Part shown: positions 18,727 through 28,130 of the stretch, piece after piece
Layout of the letters: every line of letters begins with the position of its first letter
How positions within the stretch are numbered: position 1 is the stretch's first letter
The notes under the pieces: generated by a model
Seen by the model: the letters and a program-made list of their open reading frames with translations, nothing else
The model's database searches: none
What the model was told of the DNA's origin: nothing
Position numbers and translations under genes: made by a program
Assembly: GCA_018647765.1 (NCBI GenBank)
Contig: JABGSN010000042.1
Coordinates: 40,663-104,662, forward strand
Source of the DNA: Oceanospirillaceae bacterium
GTDB lineage: Bacteria > Pseudomonadota > Gammaproteobacteria > Pseudomonadales > Balneatricaceae
Direction: 5' to 3'
DNA: 64,000 nucleotides

Positions 18727-18984
18727 ATGTCGACTATCAATTCAGTGGTGCACCATACTGACCAGCTGCTAACCCAGCATCATCAACTGCAACTAAGCCA
18801 CACTCAGCTACAAGCACGTATTGCCGAGCTAGAGCAGCAACTGGCACAGCAACAACAAGCCGCCGATACGCTTGCGCAAACTCACGATCAAGTCGGCCAA
18901 CAACAGGTGCAGCAGGCCATAGAAGCAGACTTAACCCACTTGATTGGTTTGTTTGACTCGGCACAGGAGCCCGACTATGAATAA
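18727..18984 (+). CDS. Small coiled-coil protein (TIGR02449 / ZapB-like)
   Basis: An 85-residue protein, almost entirely coiled coil (heptads around LQARIAELEQQLAQQQQ), rich in Gln. It resembles the small protein encoded immediately before zapA in many gammaproteobacteria. A ZapB-like role bridging ZapA to the division apparatus is plausible from its neighbour and shape but not proven. Its stop codon overlaps the zapA start by eight bases. Confidence 0.75.
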   Translation: MSTINSVVHHTDQLLTQHHQLQLSHTQLQARIAELEQQLAQQQQAADTLAQTHDQVGQQQVQQAIEADLTHLIGLFDSAQEPDYE

Positions 18985-19255
18985 GTCACAAGCGGTACAA
19001 GTATCCATCTTAGAGCAACACTACACCCTGACTTGCCCGGCGGGCAAAGAGGCGGCCCTCAAACAAGCCGCCACCAATTTGGATTTAAAACTACGCGACA
19101 TTAAAGCCTCGGGTCGAGTCATGGGTTTAGAACGTATGGCAGTGATGGCGGGGCTCAATATGAGTGCCGAGCTACTCGATTGTAAAGCACAATTGCAAAC
19201 CTTAGAAATTGCCATGCAACAACTGGATCAGCGCCTGATTAGCGCATTAGATTAA
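18977..19255 (+). CDS. zapA: Cell division protein ZapA
   Basis: FtsZ-associated protein that bundles filaments at the division ring. I choose the ATG at 18977 because GGAG lies seven bases upstream and the product then starts MNKSQAVQVSILEQHYTL, with 92 residues. The ZapA features are a globular head with TCPAGKEAALKQAATNLD and a C-terminal coiled coil (MAVMAGLNMSAELL...MQQLDQRL). The 6S RNA gene follows, as in E. coli. Confidence 0.93.
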   Translation: MNKSQAVQVSILEQHYTLTCPAGKEAALKQAATNLDLKLRDIKASGRVMGLERMAVMAGLNMSAELLDCKAQLQTLEIAMQQLDQRLISALD

Positions 19256-19315
19256 CAATCTATTTACACAATTTTTGTTCCATTATTGAAAACACAAGCA
19301 TATACTTGCCGTAAG

Positions 19316-19495
19316 ACTCCCTGTGGTGCCCGGCATTCGATAACGTCCTTGAGCCGATTTACTTATATAGGGCGCTTCTCGCTTATGCTCTGTGCACGTC
19401 CGCTTGTCGGAACGCCTTCCGCCTAATCAGGAGCGCCCACCTTGAACCTCCGGGTTCAGGGCAACCATTGGAACCGACACCTTGGGGAGTCCTTG
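19316..19495 (+). ncRNA. ssrS: 6S RNA
   Basis: Small RNA that binds the sigma-70 RNA polymerase and mimics an open promoter in stationary phase. The terminal stem GACTCCC...GGGGAGTC closes the molecule. The internal segment CTTGAGCCGAT and the 3' segment ACCTTGAACC-tccGGGTTCAGGG match conserved 6S elements I recall from E. coli and Pseudomonas. Its position downstream of zapA is conserved. A -10-like TATACT (19301-19306) precedes the 5' end. Ends are approximate by a few bases, and the E. coli partner gene ygfA is absent. Confidence 0.92.
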
Positions 19496-19507
19496 TTTTA
19501 TTGCCCT

Positions 19508-19522
19508 GTAAAAATCTGTAAA
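19508..19522 (+). promoter_or_regulatory. CpxR box upstream of cpxRA
   Basis: The sequence GTAAAAATCTGTAAA fits the CpxR operator GTAAA-N5-GTAAA exactly. It lies in the short gap between 6S RNA and the cpxR gene, about 33 bases upstream of a promoter-like -35. The placement fits positive autoregulation of cpxRA, as known in E. coli, and independently supports naming the system Cpx. Confidence 0.7.
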
Positions 19523-19554
19523 AACCTCTCTCTCCCGCCATACTCCAGCGCTAA

Positions 19555-19582
19555 TTGTGGCACAATCGCTGCTATATATTAT
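19555..19582 (+). promoter_or_regulatory. Candidate cpxR promoter
   Basis: TTGTGG (19555-19560) is separated by 16 bases from TATTAT (19577-19582). The predicted transcript start is about 35 bases before the cpxR ATG. Other A/T-rich -10 registers nearby (TATATT) are possible, so the exact box is uncertain. Confidence 0.4.
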
Positions 19583-19625
19583 TTGATAAGCCCCAGTGGC
19601 AAATCGATATAGAGATCTAGCGCGC

Positions 19626-20330
19626 ATGACGAAACGAATTTTATTAATTGAAGATGACCAAGAGTTAAACGAACTTTTGAGCGAATTTTTGGCCCTAGAG
19701 AATTTTGACGTAGACCAAGCCTTCGACGGCGAGCAAGGCCTAAACATGGCCTTAAGCGGCAACTACGATGCCTTGGTGCTCGATATTATGATGCCCAAAA
19801 TGAATGGTCTGGACCTGCTCAAACAATTTCGCATGAACCACAAAACGCCGGTGCTGATGCTCACCGCCCGCAGCGACGAAGTCGACCGTATTCTGGGTTT
19901 TGAAATGGGTGCCGATGACTACCTTCCTAAACCCTGCAACCCAAGAGAAATCATTGCCCGGATTCGCGCCATATTGCGTCGTGTAGACATGGACAAGGCG
20001 GGCATGCAAACCACAGGCAGTCGCCAGGTCATGGTGCGCGAAGACGTTGAGCTTAACCATAATACTCGCATTGCCTCTAAAGACGGTGAGGCGCTCGACC
20101 TAACCAGTACCGAATTTAATCTGCTCGCTAGCCTACTCGAACATGCCGGCCGCGTATTAAGCAAAGAGGAACTGACGGAAACCGCATTAGGCCGCAAACT
20201 CACCCTATATGACCGCAGTGTGGACATGCACATGAGCAACCTACGTCGCAAGTTGGGCCCGTTTGATAACGACGATGCGCGCATTAAAACCATACGTGGT
20301 GTAGGATATCAATATGTCATCCATGATTAA
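19626..20330 (+). CDS. cpxR: Response regulator CpxR
   Basis: OmpR-family transcription factor for envelope stress. Starting at the ATG at 19626 the protein begins MTKRILLIEDDQELNELL and has 234 residues. The receiver domain has the acidic pair near residue 10, the phospho-acceptor Asp53 in LVLDIMMP and the Lys in LPKPCNP. The winged-helix DNA-binding domain ends in RRKLGPFDN...IKTIRGVGYQYV. An upstream in-frame GTG at 19596 has no homologous extension. It overlaps cpxA by 17 bases, and a CpxR box lies upstream. Confidence 0.92.
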   Translation: MTKRILLIEDDQELNELLSEFLALENFDVDQAFDGEQGLNMALSGNYDALVLDIMMPKMNGLDLLKQFRMNHKTPVLMLTARSDEVDRILGFEMGADDYLPKPCNPREIIARIRAILRRVDMDKAGMQTTGSRQVMVREDVELNHNTRIASKDGEALDLTSTEFNLLASLLEHAGRVLSKEELTETALGRKLTLYDRSVDMHMSNLRRKLGPFDNDDARIKTIRGVGYQYVIHD

Positions 20331-21687
20331 GTGGCCTCTGATGTTTCGTAGCCTGTATTGGAAAATTTTCTTTTTCTTCTGGCTCACGCTCATTGCCGCC
20401 ATTTTCTCTGTGGCCACCTTATCCGAGATCATTGTTAACGAGCGCGATGAAGACCAATACCAAAAGGTAATTCACTTAGGCATTCAAGCAGCGAATATCT
20501 ATGAGCGCAAGGGCACTCGAGCCTTAACCGCCCACCTACGCCATATTGACCAAGAATTTGACGTTAAGGGCTTTATGCTCGACTCCCAGCACCGCCCCAT
20601 CAGCCGCGCAAATTTACCCAAAAACTGGCTTGAATTCACCCTTCCCCTGACCCAAAACCGCCTGTCACAACGTCATTTGCGCGGCTTTCAACCCTACCGT
20701 ATCTCCAGCACCAGTGGTCACACTTACACGTTTGTGGCTTATCGTGACAACCGCGGACCCTACCCGGCCTGGTTCAAACACTTGCCTATGCTACAGTTGC
20801 TCACCGCCTTGGTGATCGTGGCCCTGCTGACTGCATTTGTCACCTGGCGCATTACCAACCCACTACGCAAGCTCAAACAGGCCACCGATTCATTTGCCCG
20901 TGGCAACTTAGACACGCGCTTACCCAAACTTGTGGGTTGTCGCAAAGATGAGATTGACGAAGTTGGCCTAGCCTTTAACCACATGGCCGAACGCATCAGC
21001 TTACTGGTGAGCAACCAACAACGCTTATTTCGAGACATCTCCCACGAATTACGCACCCCACTAGCTCGCCAACAGATTGCGCTGGAATTATTAGCGCGCA
21101 AATTGCCCGACACTGAACATCAATCGTTACACCGTATTGACCGCGAAATTGGCCGTATGAACCAGCTCATCGACCAAGTGCTGACCTTGTTGCGCTTAGA
21201 ACAAAATGAACAGGGCCCAACCATAGAAGCCTATGACCTCAGCCAATTGCTGTGCAAGCTCACCCAAGATGCACAATTTGAAGCCCAGTCAAAAGACCAA
21301 GTAGACCTAAGCCAACCGAAGCAGGTCTCAGTGGTAGGTCAACAAGAGTTAGTGTCGCGGGCCGTAGAAAATATTTTGCGCAACGCCCTGCGCTACACCC
21401 CAGAGCAGGGCCGTGTGTACTTGCAGGTGGACGAGCACAAAGATAGCGTTATGATTCGTATTGAGGATGAAGGTGACGGCGTACCCGAAGCGTCATTAAG
21501 CCACCTGTTTGAACCCTTCTATCGGGTGGAAGCCAGCCGCAACCAACAAAGCGGCGGTTACGGCATTGGCATGGCTATTGCTGAACAAGCCATTCGCGCC
21601 CAAGGGGGCAACATTAGCGCCCGCAATCGCAAAGAGGGTGGCTTGTGCGTAGAAATCAACCTACCCAAAACCAGCCTTAATAGCTAG
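20314..21687 (+). CDS. cpxA: Sensor histidine kinase CpxA
   Basis: Inner-membrane kinase/phosphatase of envelope stress, partner of CpxR. It has 457 residues: a first membrane helix about 17-40, a periplasmic domain about 41-155, a second helix about 158-180, HAMP, the H box with His244 in DISHELRTPLARQQ, and an ATPase domain with RNALRYTPEQG, DEGDGVP and GIGMAIAEQ. LARQQIALELLARK after the H box is characteristic of CpxA. It overlaps cpxR by 17 bases. No cpxP is adjacent. Its stop lies inside a hairpin shared with ilvA. Confidence 0.92.
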   Translation: MSSMIKWPLMFRSLYWKIFFFFWLTLIAAIFSVATLSEIIVNERDEDQYQKVIHLGIQAANIYERKGTRALTAHLRHIDQEFDVKGFMLDSQHRPISRANLPKNWLEFTLPLTQNRLSQRHLRGFQPYRISSTSGHTYTFVAYRDNRGPYPAWFKHLPMLQLLTALVIVALLTAFVTWRITNPLRKLKQATDSFARGNLDTRLPKLVGCRKDEIDEVGLAFNHMAERISLLVSNQQRLFRDISHELRTPLARQQIALELLARKLPDTEHQSLHRIDREIGRMNQLIDQVLTLLRLEQNEQGPTIEAYDLSQLLCKLTQDAQFEAQSKDQVDLSQPKQVSVVGQQELVSRAVENILRNALRYTPEQGRVYLQVDEHKDSVMIRIEDEGDGVPEASLSHLFEPFYRVEASRNQQSGGYGIGMAIAEQAIRAQGGNISARNRKEGGLCVEINLPKTSLNS

Positions 21688-21701
21688 ACGCTTAAGGCTG
21701 G
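21671..21701. terminator. Bidirectional hairpin overlapping the ends of cpxA and ilvA
   Basis: The arms CCAGCCTTAA (21671-21680) and TTAAGGCTGG (21692-21701) pair perfectly over ten bases around an 11-base loop. The left arm codes for the last residues of CpxA and the right arm for the last residues of IlvA. On the minus side TTTTGGG follows, weakly terminator-like. Confidence 0.55.
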
Positions 21702-23212
21702 GGGCTTAAAAACAACTGATACGCTGGATTCTGCGTTTCTTCATGGAAGGCATAACCTAGCTCATGTAAGTAACCCTCAAGCTTCGACTTATCAGCGTCG
21801 GGCACTTGCATAGCCACCAACACCCGACCAAAGGCAGAACCGTGGTTGCGGTAATGAAACATGGATATATTCCAAGGCTGGCCCAATTTATTAAGAAACT
21901 TCAATAAGGCCCCAGGCCGCTCAGGAAAGGTAAAGCGATAAACCACTTCACTGTCTACCTTGGCGTGCCCACCCACCATGTAGCGAATGTGGGTTTTGGC
22001 CATTTCGTTGTCGCTTAGATCTAAGGCCGGAATGTCGTGCTGCTGCAGCTCTTGTAATAACTGCTCCCGGCCACCGTCATCGGTTTTCAACTGTACACCT
22101 ACAAATACTTGCGCTTGTTCATCGTCAGCGTAGCGGTAATTAAATTCGGTAATATTGCGCTCACCTAGTGCCTTACAAAAACGCTTAAAACTGCCGGGTT
22201 GCTCTGGAATTTGAGCCGCAATAAGCGCCTCACGCCCCTCACCAATTTCGGCACGTTCAGCGACATGGCGCAAACGATCAAAGTTAACATTGGCACCACT
22301 GGCGACCGCCACCAACGTTTGATCTTGCGTTTGCTCACGCTGCACATATTTTTTTAGACCGGCTAGTGCACAGGCCCCGGCGGGCTCAGTGATAGCACGA
22401 GTGTCGTCGTACACGTCTTTAATCGCCGCACACAGTTCGTCAGTGGTCACGGTGATGACCTCATCCACGTACTTTTGTGCGAGCTCAAAGGTGAGTTCGC
22501 CAATTTGGGCCACTGCCACACCTTCGGCAAAAATACCCACTTCTGGTAACACCACCCGCTCGCCAGCATCCAGCGCAGCCTTAAGGCAGCAGGAGTCTTC
22601 TGGCTCGACACCAATGACCTTAATATCTGGGCGTAAGTATTTAATATACACGGCAATGCCAGCAATGAGGCCACCACCACCCACAGGCACAAACACAGCA
22701 TCAATGTTGCCGCGGATTTGGCGTAACAGTTCAACCGCCACGGTGCCTTGGCCAGCGATCACATTTTCGTCATCAAACGGGTGAATATAAACCAAACCCT
22801 TATCCGCCACCATCTGCAACGAATGGGCATAGGCTTCGGCAAAGGAGTCGCCAAACAAAATGACTTTGCCACCTAATGCTTTCACCGAATTAACTTTGAT
22901 GTCTGGTGTGGTTTTGGGCATCACAATGGTGGCTTTAATACCCAAATGTTTGGCCGACATGGCTACGCCCTGGGCATGATTACCGGCCGACGCTGCAACC
23001 ACACCGCACGCACGTTGAGCGTGCGTCAATTGTGAAATACAGTTATAAGCGCCACGAATTTTAAAGGAAAATACAGGCTGCAAATCCTCTCGCTTAATCA
23101 AGATATTGTTACCCAAGCGGGTGGACAACCCACGGGCAGATTCTACCGGCGTTTCCACGGCCACGTCGTACACATTGGCGGCGAGTATTTTTTTGATATA
23201 ACGATGAGGCAT
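21692..23212 (-). CDS. ilvA: Threonine ammonia-lyase, biosynthetic
   Basis: PLP enzyme deaminating threonine to 2-ketobutyrate, the committed step of isoleucine synthesis. It has 506 residues, close to the 514 of E. coli. The PLP lysine lies in SFKIRGAYN near residue 52, AASAGNHAQGVA follows, and the glycine-rich phosphate loop is VPVGGGGLIAG. Two C-terminal ACT-like domains (about 325-500) identify the isoleucine-inhibited biosynthetic form rather than the catabolic one. It is divergent from rpiA. Confidence 0.95.
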   Translation of the reverse strand: MPHRYIKKILAANVYDVAVETPVESARGLSTRLGNNILIKREDLQPVFSFKIRGAYNCISQLTHAQRACGVVAASAGNHAQGVAMSAKHLGIKATIVMPKTTPDIKVNSVKALGGKVILFGDSFAEAYAHSLQMVADKGLVYIHPFDDENVIAGQGTVAVELLRQIRGNIDAVFVPVGGGGLIAGIAVYIKYLRPDIKVIGVEPEDSCCLKAALDAGERVVLPEVGIFAEGVAVAQIGELTFELAQKYVDEVITVTTDELCAAIKDVYDDTRAITEPAGACALAGLKKYVQREQTQDQTLVAVASGANVNFDRLRHVAERAEIGEGREALIAAQIPEQPGSFKRFCKALGERNITEFNYRYADDEQAQVFVGVQLKTDDGGREQLLQELQQHDIPALDLSDNEMAKTHIRYMVGGHAKVDSEVVYRFTFPERPGALLKFLNKLGQPWNISMFHYRNHGSAFGRVLVAMQVPDADKSKLEGYLHELGYAFHEETQNPAYQLFLSPQP

Positions 23213-23355
23213 TTAGGTATCTGCTGTAATTTACTGCGCTTGGGCGCAGCATTAGAAAGAACTGATTATATTAATGGCTCAAGCCACGAGCGTCTACATG
23301 ATGAGCCGCTAAATCCTGTATAATCTCATTTTTCCTGCCAAACGATGACGTCATT

Positions 23356-24027
23356 ATGAACCAAAACCAGTTAAAGCAAGCCGTAGCCCAAGCGGCTGTA
23401 GACCACATTGCACCACACCTTAATAAAGACTCTATTGTCGGTGTCGGTACGGGTTCCACTGCAAACTGTTTTATTGACGCGCTAGCCAACATCAAACATA
23501 CCTTTGACGCTGCCGTGGCCAGCTCTGAAGCCACCGCTGAGCGTCTCAAAAGCCATGGCATCAACGTATTGGAACTCAATGCCGTGCCCCACATGAGCTT
23601 TTATGTGGACGGTGCAGACGAAAGTGACGCCCACTTAAACCTCATTAAAGGCGGTGGCGGTGCGTTGACGCGGGAAAAAATTGTTGCAGCGGTGGCTGAA
23701 ACCTTTGTCTGCATTGCCGATGAGTCTAAACTAGTTGATGTGCTGGGCGACTTCCCACTACCCATAGAAGTGATTCCTATGGCGCGTAGCTATGTAGCTC
23801 GTAAGCTGGTGGGGTTGGGTGGTGAGCCCGTATGGCGTCAGGATTTCATTACCGACAACGGCAACTTAATTTTAGACGTTTGTGGTATGGATATTATTGA
23901 CCCTAAAGGCCTAGAACAACAAATCAATCAAATCACTGGGGTGGTAACTAACGGTTTGTTTGCTCAACGCCCCGCCGACCTATTGTTACTAGGCACTAGC
24001 GCAGGCGTTAAGAGCCTTAGCGCTTAA
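23356..24027 (+). CDS. rpiA: Ribose-5-phosphate isomerase A
   Basis: Interconverts ribose 5-phosphate and ribulose 5-phosphate in the pentose phosphate pathway. The 223 residues contain the substrate motifs [33 protein letters not shown] and [15 protein letters not shown] perfect -10 TATAAT (23319-23324) lies about 30 bases before the ATG; the -35 is weak. The stop overlaps that of the convergent serA gene by four bases. Confidence 0.96.
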   Translation: MNQNQLKQAVAQAAVDHIAPHLNKDSIVGVGTGSTANCFIDALANIKHTFDAAVASSEATAERLKSHGINVLELNAVPHMSFYVDGADESDAHLNLIKGGGGALTREKIVAAVAETFVCIADESKLVDVLGDFPLPIEVIPMARSYVARKLVGLGGEPVWRQDFITDNGNLILDVCGMDIIDPKGLEQQINQITGVVTNGLFAQRPADLLLLGTSAGVKSLSA

Positions 24028-25262
24028 AACAGTACTCGACAACTAATGGTACCGTTAACCTGCTTCAACTTCGACAGTGCCAGTTCTGAACAGTTGGCAT
24101 CAACATCGATTACTACGTAGCCGACTTTCTCATTGGTATTGAGGTACTGGCCAGAAATATTGATACTGTTTTCTGAAAATACATTGTTAATCTGCGACAA
24201 AACACCCGGTATGTTGGTATGGATATGCAACAACCGATGGGCATTTTCGTGGTTGGGCAACGACACTTCAGGGAAGTTAACCGCCGAAAGACTAGTGCCG
24301 TTATCACAATAACGGATTAATTTGTCGGCCACTTCAACACCGATATTAGCTTGCGCCTCTACGGTGGAGCCGCCAATGTGCGGGGTGAGTAAAACATTAT
24401 CGATGCCGCGTAATGGCGAAATGAATTCGTCATTATTTGAGCGCGGTTCAACCGGGAATACATCAATAGCTGCGCCCAGCAACTTGCCGTTACCCAAACA
24501 GCTCGCCAAGGCATCAATATCGACCACCGTACCTCGAGAGGCATTGATTAGAATCGAACTTTCTTTCATTTGTGCAAATTGTTTTGGCCCCATTAAACAA
24601 TGGGTAGCTGGTGTTTCTGGCACATGTAGCGTGACCACATCGGCTTGACCCAACAACTCAGCCAAACTGGCACATGGCCTTGCGTTGCCCATGCTCAGCT
24701 TAGTAATTTGGTCGTAGTAGATGACTTCCATACCCATGGCTTCTGCCATGATACCCAGCTGAGAGCCAATGGAACCATAACCGATTACACCGAGCTTTTT
24801 ACCTCTCACCTCGTAGGATTGATGGGCCGACTTAAGCCATTGACCGCGATGAGCCTTGGCATTTTTTTCGGGGATACCACGCAACAACAATACCGCTTGA
24901 GCAATCACCAGCTCAGCCACACTACGGGTGTTGCTGTAAGGTGCGTTAAACACTGGAATCCCTAGTTCTAGGGCAGCGCCTAGATCCACCTGGTTGGTGC
25001 CAATACAAAAACAGCCGACCGCCATCAGTTTAGGCGCTTGCTCTAGCACCTCACGGGTAAGCTGCGTGCGAGAGCGAATGCCTACAAAATGAGCATCTGC
25101 CAGCACTGCCACCAACTCATCTTGAGGTAAGGCTGTGGTGTAGAAGTGAATATTATCAAAACCATCGGCATGTAACGCGGCTACCGCAGTTTGATGGACG
25201 CCTTCTAACAAGACAATTTTAATCTTTTTCTTAACGAGGGAGATGCGCTGCGTTTGGGTCAA
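24024..25262 (-). CDS. serA: D-3-phosphoglycerate dehydrogenase
   Basis: Oxidises 3-phosphoglycerate to start serine biosynthesis. NAD-binding [14 protein letters not shown], the RGTVVDI segment, the catalytic His in LTPHIGGS, and a C-terminal ACT domain ([16 protein letters not shown]) for serine feedback are all present. No ATG fits. A TTG at 25262 with AAGG upstream gives 412 residues aligning with the 410-residue E. coli protein. A TTG at 25295 would add 11 residues. A -10-like TATAAT lies on the minus strand at 25318-25323. Confidence 0.93.
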   Translation of the reverse strand: MTQTQRISLVKKKIKIVLLEGVHQTAVAALHADGFDNIHFYTTALPQDELVAVLADAHFVGIRSRTQLTREVLEQAPKLMAVGCFCIGTNQVDLGAALELGIPVFNAPYSNTRSVAELVIAQAVLLLRGIPEKNAKAHRGQWLKSAHQSYEVRGKKLGVIGYGSIGSQLGIMAEAMGMEVIYYDQITKLSMGNARPCASLAELLGQADVVTLHVPETPATHCLMGPKQFAQMKESSILINASRGTVVDIDALASCLGNGKLLGAAIDVFPVEPRSNNDEFISPLRGIDNVLLTPHIGGSTVEAQANIGVEVADKLIRYCDNGTSLSAVNFPEVSLPNHENAHRLLHIHTNIPGVLSQINNVFSENSINISGQYLNTNEKVGYVVIDVDANCSELALSKLKQVNGTISCRVLF

Positions 25263-25360
25263 TTTAGAGCCTTTATGAGTGAGATTAAAGAACAAATCAA
25301 TAAATCTAAAGGCGACTATTATATAGCTATTAACGACATTAAAATAGCGCGCCAGGCATA

Positions 25361-25398
25361 AAAAAGCCCCTTCTTATGACTAAGCAGGGGCTTTTTTT
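25361..25398. terminator. Bidirectional terminator between serA promoter region and pnp
   Basis: The arms AAAAAGCCCC (25361-25370) and GGGGCTTTTT (25387-25396) flank a 16-base loop, with U-runs in both directions. It is about 57 bases beyond the pnp stop and ends the large rimP-to-pnp transcript, insulating the serA promoter. Confidence 0.85.
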
Positions 25399-25454
25399 AA
25401 CACCGCGTATGGACTGCTATTGGCCTTACGCCTTGGCAGAGACGGGCGTCCTTA

Positions 25455-27545
25455 TTAGGCTTCCATGTCTTTCATAGACAACTTGATACGGCCACGGGCA
25501 TCAACGTCTAAAACCTTAACCTTAACCACCTGACCTTCTTCTAGGTAATCAGTTACTTTCTCAACGCGCTCGCTAGAGATCTGTGAGATATGTAACAAAC
25601 CATCTTTGCCAGGCAAGATGTTAATGAAAGCACCAAAATCGACGATACGCTCAACCTTACCTTCGTAGATAGCACCTACTTCAGCTTCGGCAGTGATTTC
25701 TAGAATCTTAGCTTCGGCTAATTCTGCAGCGGCTTTGTCGTCTGCATATACGCGTACAGTACCGTCATCTTCGATGTCGATAGACGCGCCAGTTTCTTCA
25801 CACAAACCACGAATGGTTGCGCCGCCTTTACCAATCACATCACGGATCTTATCTTGGTCGATCTTGATGGTCTTCATGGTTGGGGCGTTGTCGTTCAACT
25901 CAGTACGCGGAGTAGCGATGACCTTGTTCATTTCGTCAAGAATGTGAATACGCGCTTCGTGCGCTTGCTCTAGCGCAATCTCCATAATCTCTTCGGTAAT
26001 GCCTTGGATTTTGATGTCCATTTGTAGGGCAGTAATACCCGCAGCAGAACCCGCAACCTTAAAGTCCATGTCGCCCAAGTGATCTTCGTCACCTAAGATG
26101 TCGGTCAAGATAGCAAAACCTTCGTCTTCCTTGATCAGGCCCATAGCGATACCGGCAACAGGCGCCTTAAGTGGTACACCAGCGTCCATCAATGCTAAGG
26201 AAGCACCACATACAGAAGCCATAGAGCTAGAACCGTTAGATTCTGTAATTTCTGATACGACACGGATGGTGTATGGAAATTCTTCTTGGCTTGGCAACAT
26301 GGCTTGAATACCACGACGAGCCAAACGACCATGACCAATTTCACGACGGCCTGGGCCCATGAAACGGCCAGTTTCGCCTACAGAGTAGCTAGGGAAGTTG
26401 TAGTGCAACATGAAAGGATCTTTACGTGAACCTTCAAGGGCGTCGATGATCTGTTGATCACGGCTAGTGCCTAATGTAGCCACAACAATTGACTGAGTTT
26501 CACCACGAGTGAACAAAGAAGAACCGTGAGCCTTAGCCAAAGTACCAATTTCTACATTGATACCACGAACAGTTTTAGTATCACGACCGTCGATACGCGG
26601 CTCGCCTGCCACTACGCGTGAACGCACAGTATGCTTTTCTAGCTTGCTCACCATACCTAACACGTCTGACTTAGAAGGCGCATCGGTTGCGTCGGTGCAC
26701 AATGCAGCAACGGCCTGTGCTTTAACTTCACCTAAACGTGCTTGACGGTCTAACTTGTCGCTAATTTGGTAAGCGTCGCCAACAGCAGTGCCCACTTCAG
26801 CAGTAACAGCAGCCTTAAGGGCAGTGTCTTCTTCAACGGCAACCAAATCCCAAGTAGGCTTGGCTGCTTCTGCAGCAAATTCGCTAATGGCGTTAACCAC
26901 GGCTTGCATTTCGTCATGGGCAAAAAGAACAGCACCCAACATAACGTCTTCGCTCAGCTCTTTAGCTTCTGATTCAACCATCAATACGGCATCAGCAGTA
27001 CCGGCAACAACCATGTCTAGGTCGGAAGTCTCTTGCGCTTCAAAACTAGGGTTAAGGGTATAACCAGCTTCGTCTGTGTAAGCAACACGAGCTGCGCCAA
27101 TTGGGCCAGCAAAAGGAATGCCAGAGATAGCCAGGGCAGCAGAAGTACCAATCAAAGCCGCGATATCTGGATCGTTAGCTTTATCAGCAGAAACAACCGT
27201 ACAAATAACCTGTACTTCGTTCATGAAACCCTTAGGGAACAATGGACGAATTGGACGATCGATTAAACGGCTAGTTAGGGTTTCTTTTTCAGAAGGGCGC
27301 GCTTCACGCTTAAAGAATCCACCAGGAATTTTGCCCACCGCGTAAGTCTTTTCTTGGTAGTGTACAGAAAGCGGAAAAAAACCTTGATCAGGCTTAGCTG
27401 TTTTAGCACCTACAACAGCAACCAATACTTGGATTGCGTCGTCGATAGTGACTAATACGGCACCAGAAGCTTGACGTGCAATACGGCCAGTTTCTAGGGT
27501 TACGGTTTGTTCACCGTACTGAAATTTTTTGGTAATGATAGACAT
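25455..27545 (-). CDS. pnp: Polyribonucleotide nucleotidyltransferase (PNPase)
   Basis: Phosphorolytic 3'-5' exoribonuclease of the degradosome. Two RNase PH domains, a KH domain ([15 protein letters not shown]) and an S1 domain ([20 protein letters not shown]) are seen in order. The ATG at 27545 has GGAG eight bases upstream and gives 696 residues beginning [12 protein letters not shown] longer frame to 27578 adds 11 residues without support. It is last in the minus-strand operon after rpsO, preceded by a terminator and a leader hairpin. Confidence 0.97.
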   Translation of the reverse strand: MSIITKKFQYGEQTVTLETGRIARQASGAVLVTIDDAIQVLVAVVGAKTAKPDQGFFPLSVHYQEKTYAVGKIPGGFFKREARPSEKETLTSRLIDRPIRPLFPKGFMNEVQVICTVVSADKANDPDIAALIGTSAALAISGIPFAGPIGAARVAYTDEAGYTLNPSFEAQETSDLDMVVAGTADAVLMVESEAKELSEDVMLGAVLFAHDEMQAVVNAISEFAAEAAKPTWDLVAVEEDTALKAAVTAEVGTAVGDAYQISDKLDRQARLGEVKAQAVAALCTDATDAPSKSDVLGMVSKLEKHTVRSRVVAGEPRIDGRDTKTVRGINVEIGTLAKAHGSSLFTRGETQSIVVATLGTSRDQQIIDALEGSRKDPFMLHYNFPSYSVGETGRFMGPGRREIGHGRLARRGIQAMLPSQEEFPYTIRVVSEITESNGSSSMASVCGASLALMDAGVPLKAPVAGIAMGLIKEDEGFAILTDILGDEDHLGDMDFKVAGSAAGITALQMDIKIQGITEEIMEIALEQAHEARIHILDEMNKVIATPRTELNDNAPTMKTIKIDQDKIRDVIGKGGATIRGLCEETGASIDIEDDGTVRVYADDKAAAELAEAKILEITAEAEVGAIYEGKVERIVDFGAFINILPGKDGLLHISQISSERVEKVTDYLEEGQVVKVKVLDVDARGRIKLSMKDMEA

Positions 27546-27647
27546 ATGTATCTCCATAATTGAATGAACTGCAATCAATCGAGCGATCTAATCCACCAGT
27601 ACACTTATTAACTCGGCATAGGCTCAACACTACCTAAACCACCAAGC

Positions 27648-27679
27648 CAATAAGAGTACGGGCCGACCCTCTCTTATTG
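27648..27679 (-). promoter_or_regulatory. pnp leader stem-loop, possible RNase III site
   Basis: The arms CAATAAGAG (27648-27656) and CTCTTATTG (27671-27679) form a perfect nine-pair stem in the 5' untranslated region of pnp, about 100 bases before its start. In E. coli a pnp leader duplex is cut by RNase III and PNPase then represses its own mRNA. The location fits the same control, but the sequence alone does not prove it. Confidence 0.45.
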
Positions 27680-27687
27680 CTTACAGG

Positions 27688-27727
27688 AAAAACAATAAAG
27701 GCCAAGTAATCAAAGATTACCCAGCCT
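27688..27727 (-). terminator. rpsO terminator (partial read-through to pnp)
   Basis: On the minus strand AGGC-tgg-GTAATC-ttt-GATTAC-ttg-GCCT is followed by TTATTGTTTTT. It lies 28 bases beyond the rpsO stop and before the pnp leader, the same arrangement as the E. coli rpsO t1 terminator. Confidence 0.65.
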
Positions 27728-27754
27728 CTATATAGTATCGCTAATTAGCAGCGA

Positions 27755-28024
27755 TTAACGACGTAGGCCTAAACGTCCGATCAAAGTTGCATAACGTGAT
27801 GCATCTTTACGGTTTAAGTAGTCCAATAATTTACGACGCTGGTTAACCATACGGATCAAACCACGACGAGAGTGGTGATCATGGTTATGCTCTTTGAAGT
27901 GACCTTGTAGTGCCAAAATGTTCGCAGTTAACAATGCAACTTGAACTTCTGGTGAACCGGTGTCGCCTTCGGCAGTTTGGTAATCAGCTACGATAGCAGC
28001 TTTTTCAACGGCAGATAGAGCCAT
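27755..28024 (-). CDS. rpsO: 30S ribosomal protein S15
   Basis: Small-subunit protein that binds the central domain of 16S rRNA early in assembly. It has 89 residues, the normal length. Motifs are [25 protein letters not shown] and the basic [19 protein letters not shown], here read in two parts. It lies between truB and pnp as in E. coli. A structured leader precedes it. Confidence 0.97.
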   Translation of the reverse strand: MALSAVEKAAIVADYQTAEGDTGSPEVQVALLTANILALQGHFKEHNHDHHSRRGLIRMVNQRRKLLDYLNRKDASRYATLIGRLGLRR

Positions 28025-28048
28025 GGTAATTCTCCAATAATTAATATG

Positions 28049-28080
28049 CCCTCTAGCCTGGCAATTAAGGCCGCTAGGGG
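28049..28080 (-). promoter_or_regulatory. Structured rpsO leader hairpin
   Basis: Between truB and rpsO the sequence folds as CCC-t-CTAGC-ct-GGC, a seven-base loop, then GCC-GCTAG-GGG: about 11 pairs with small bulges. It lies 25 bases before the S15 start. E. coli S15 represses its own translation through a leader pseudoknot. This may be an analogous element or only an mRNA-processing hairpin. Confidence 0.35.
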
Positions 28081-28130
28081 ATCGTTAGTGTTCACACCGT
28101 GCATATTTACAGCGGAACGTAAATGAAGGT

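Noticed and set aside
19596..19625. GTG at 19596 as the cpxR start
   Set aside because: The ten extra residues (VANRYRDLAR) match nothing in CpxR proteins, which begin at the receiver domain (MTKRILLIEDD).
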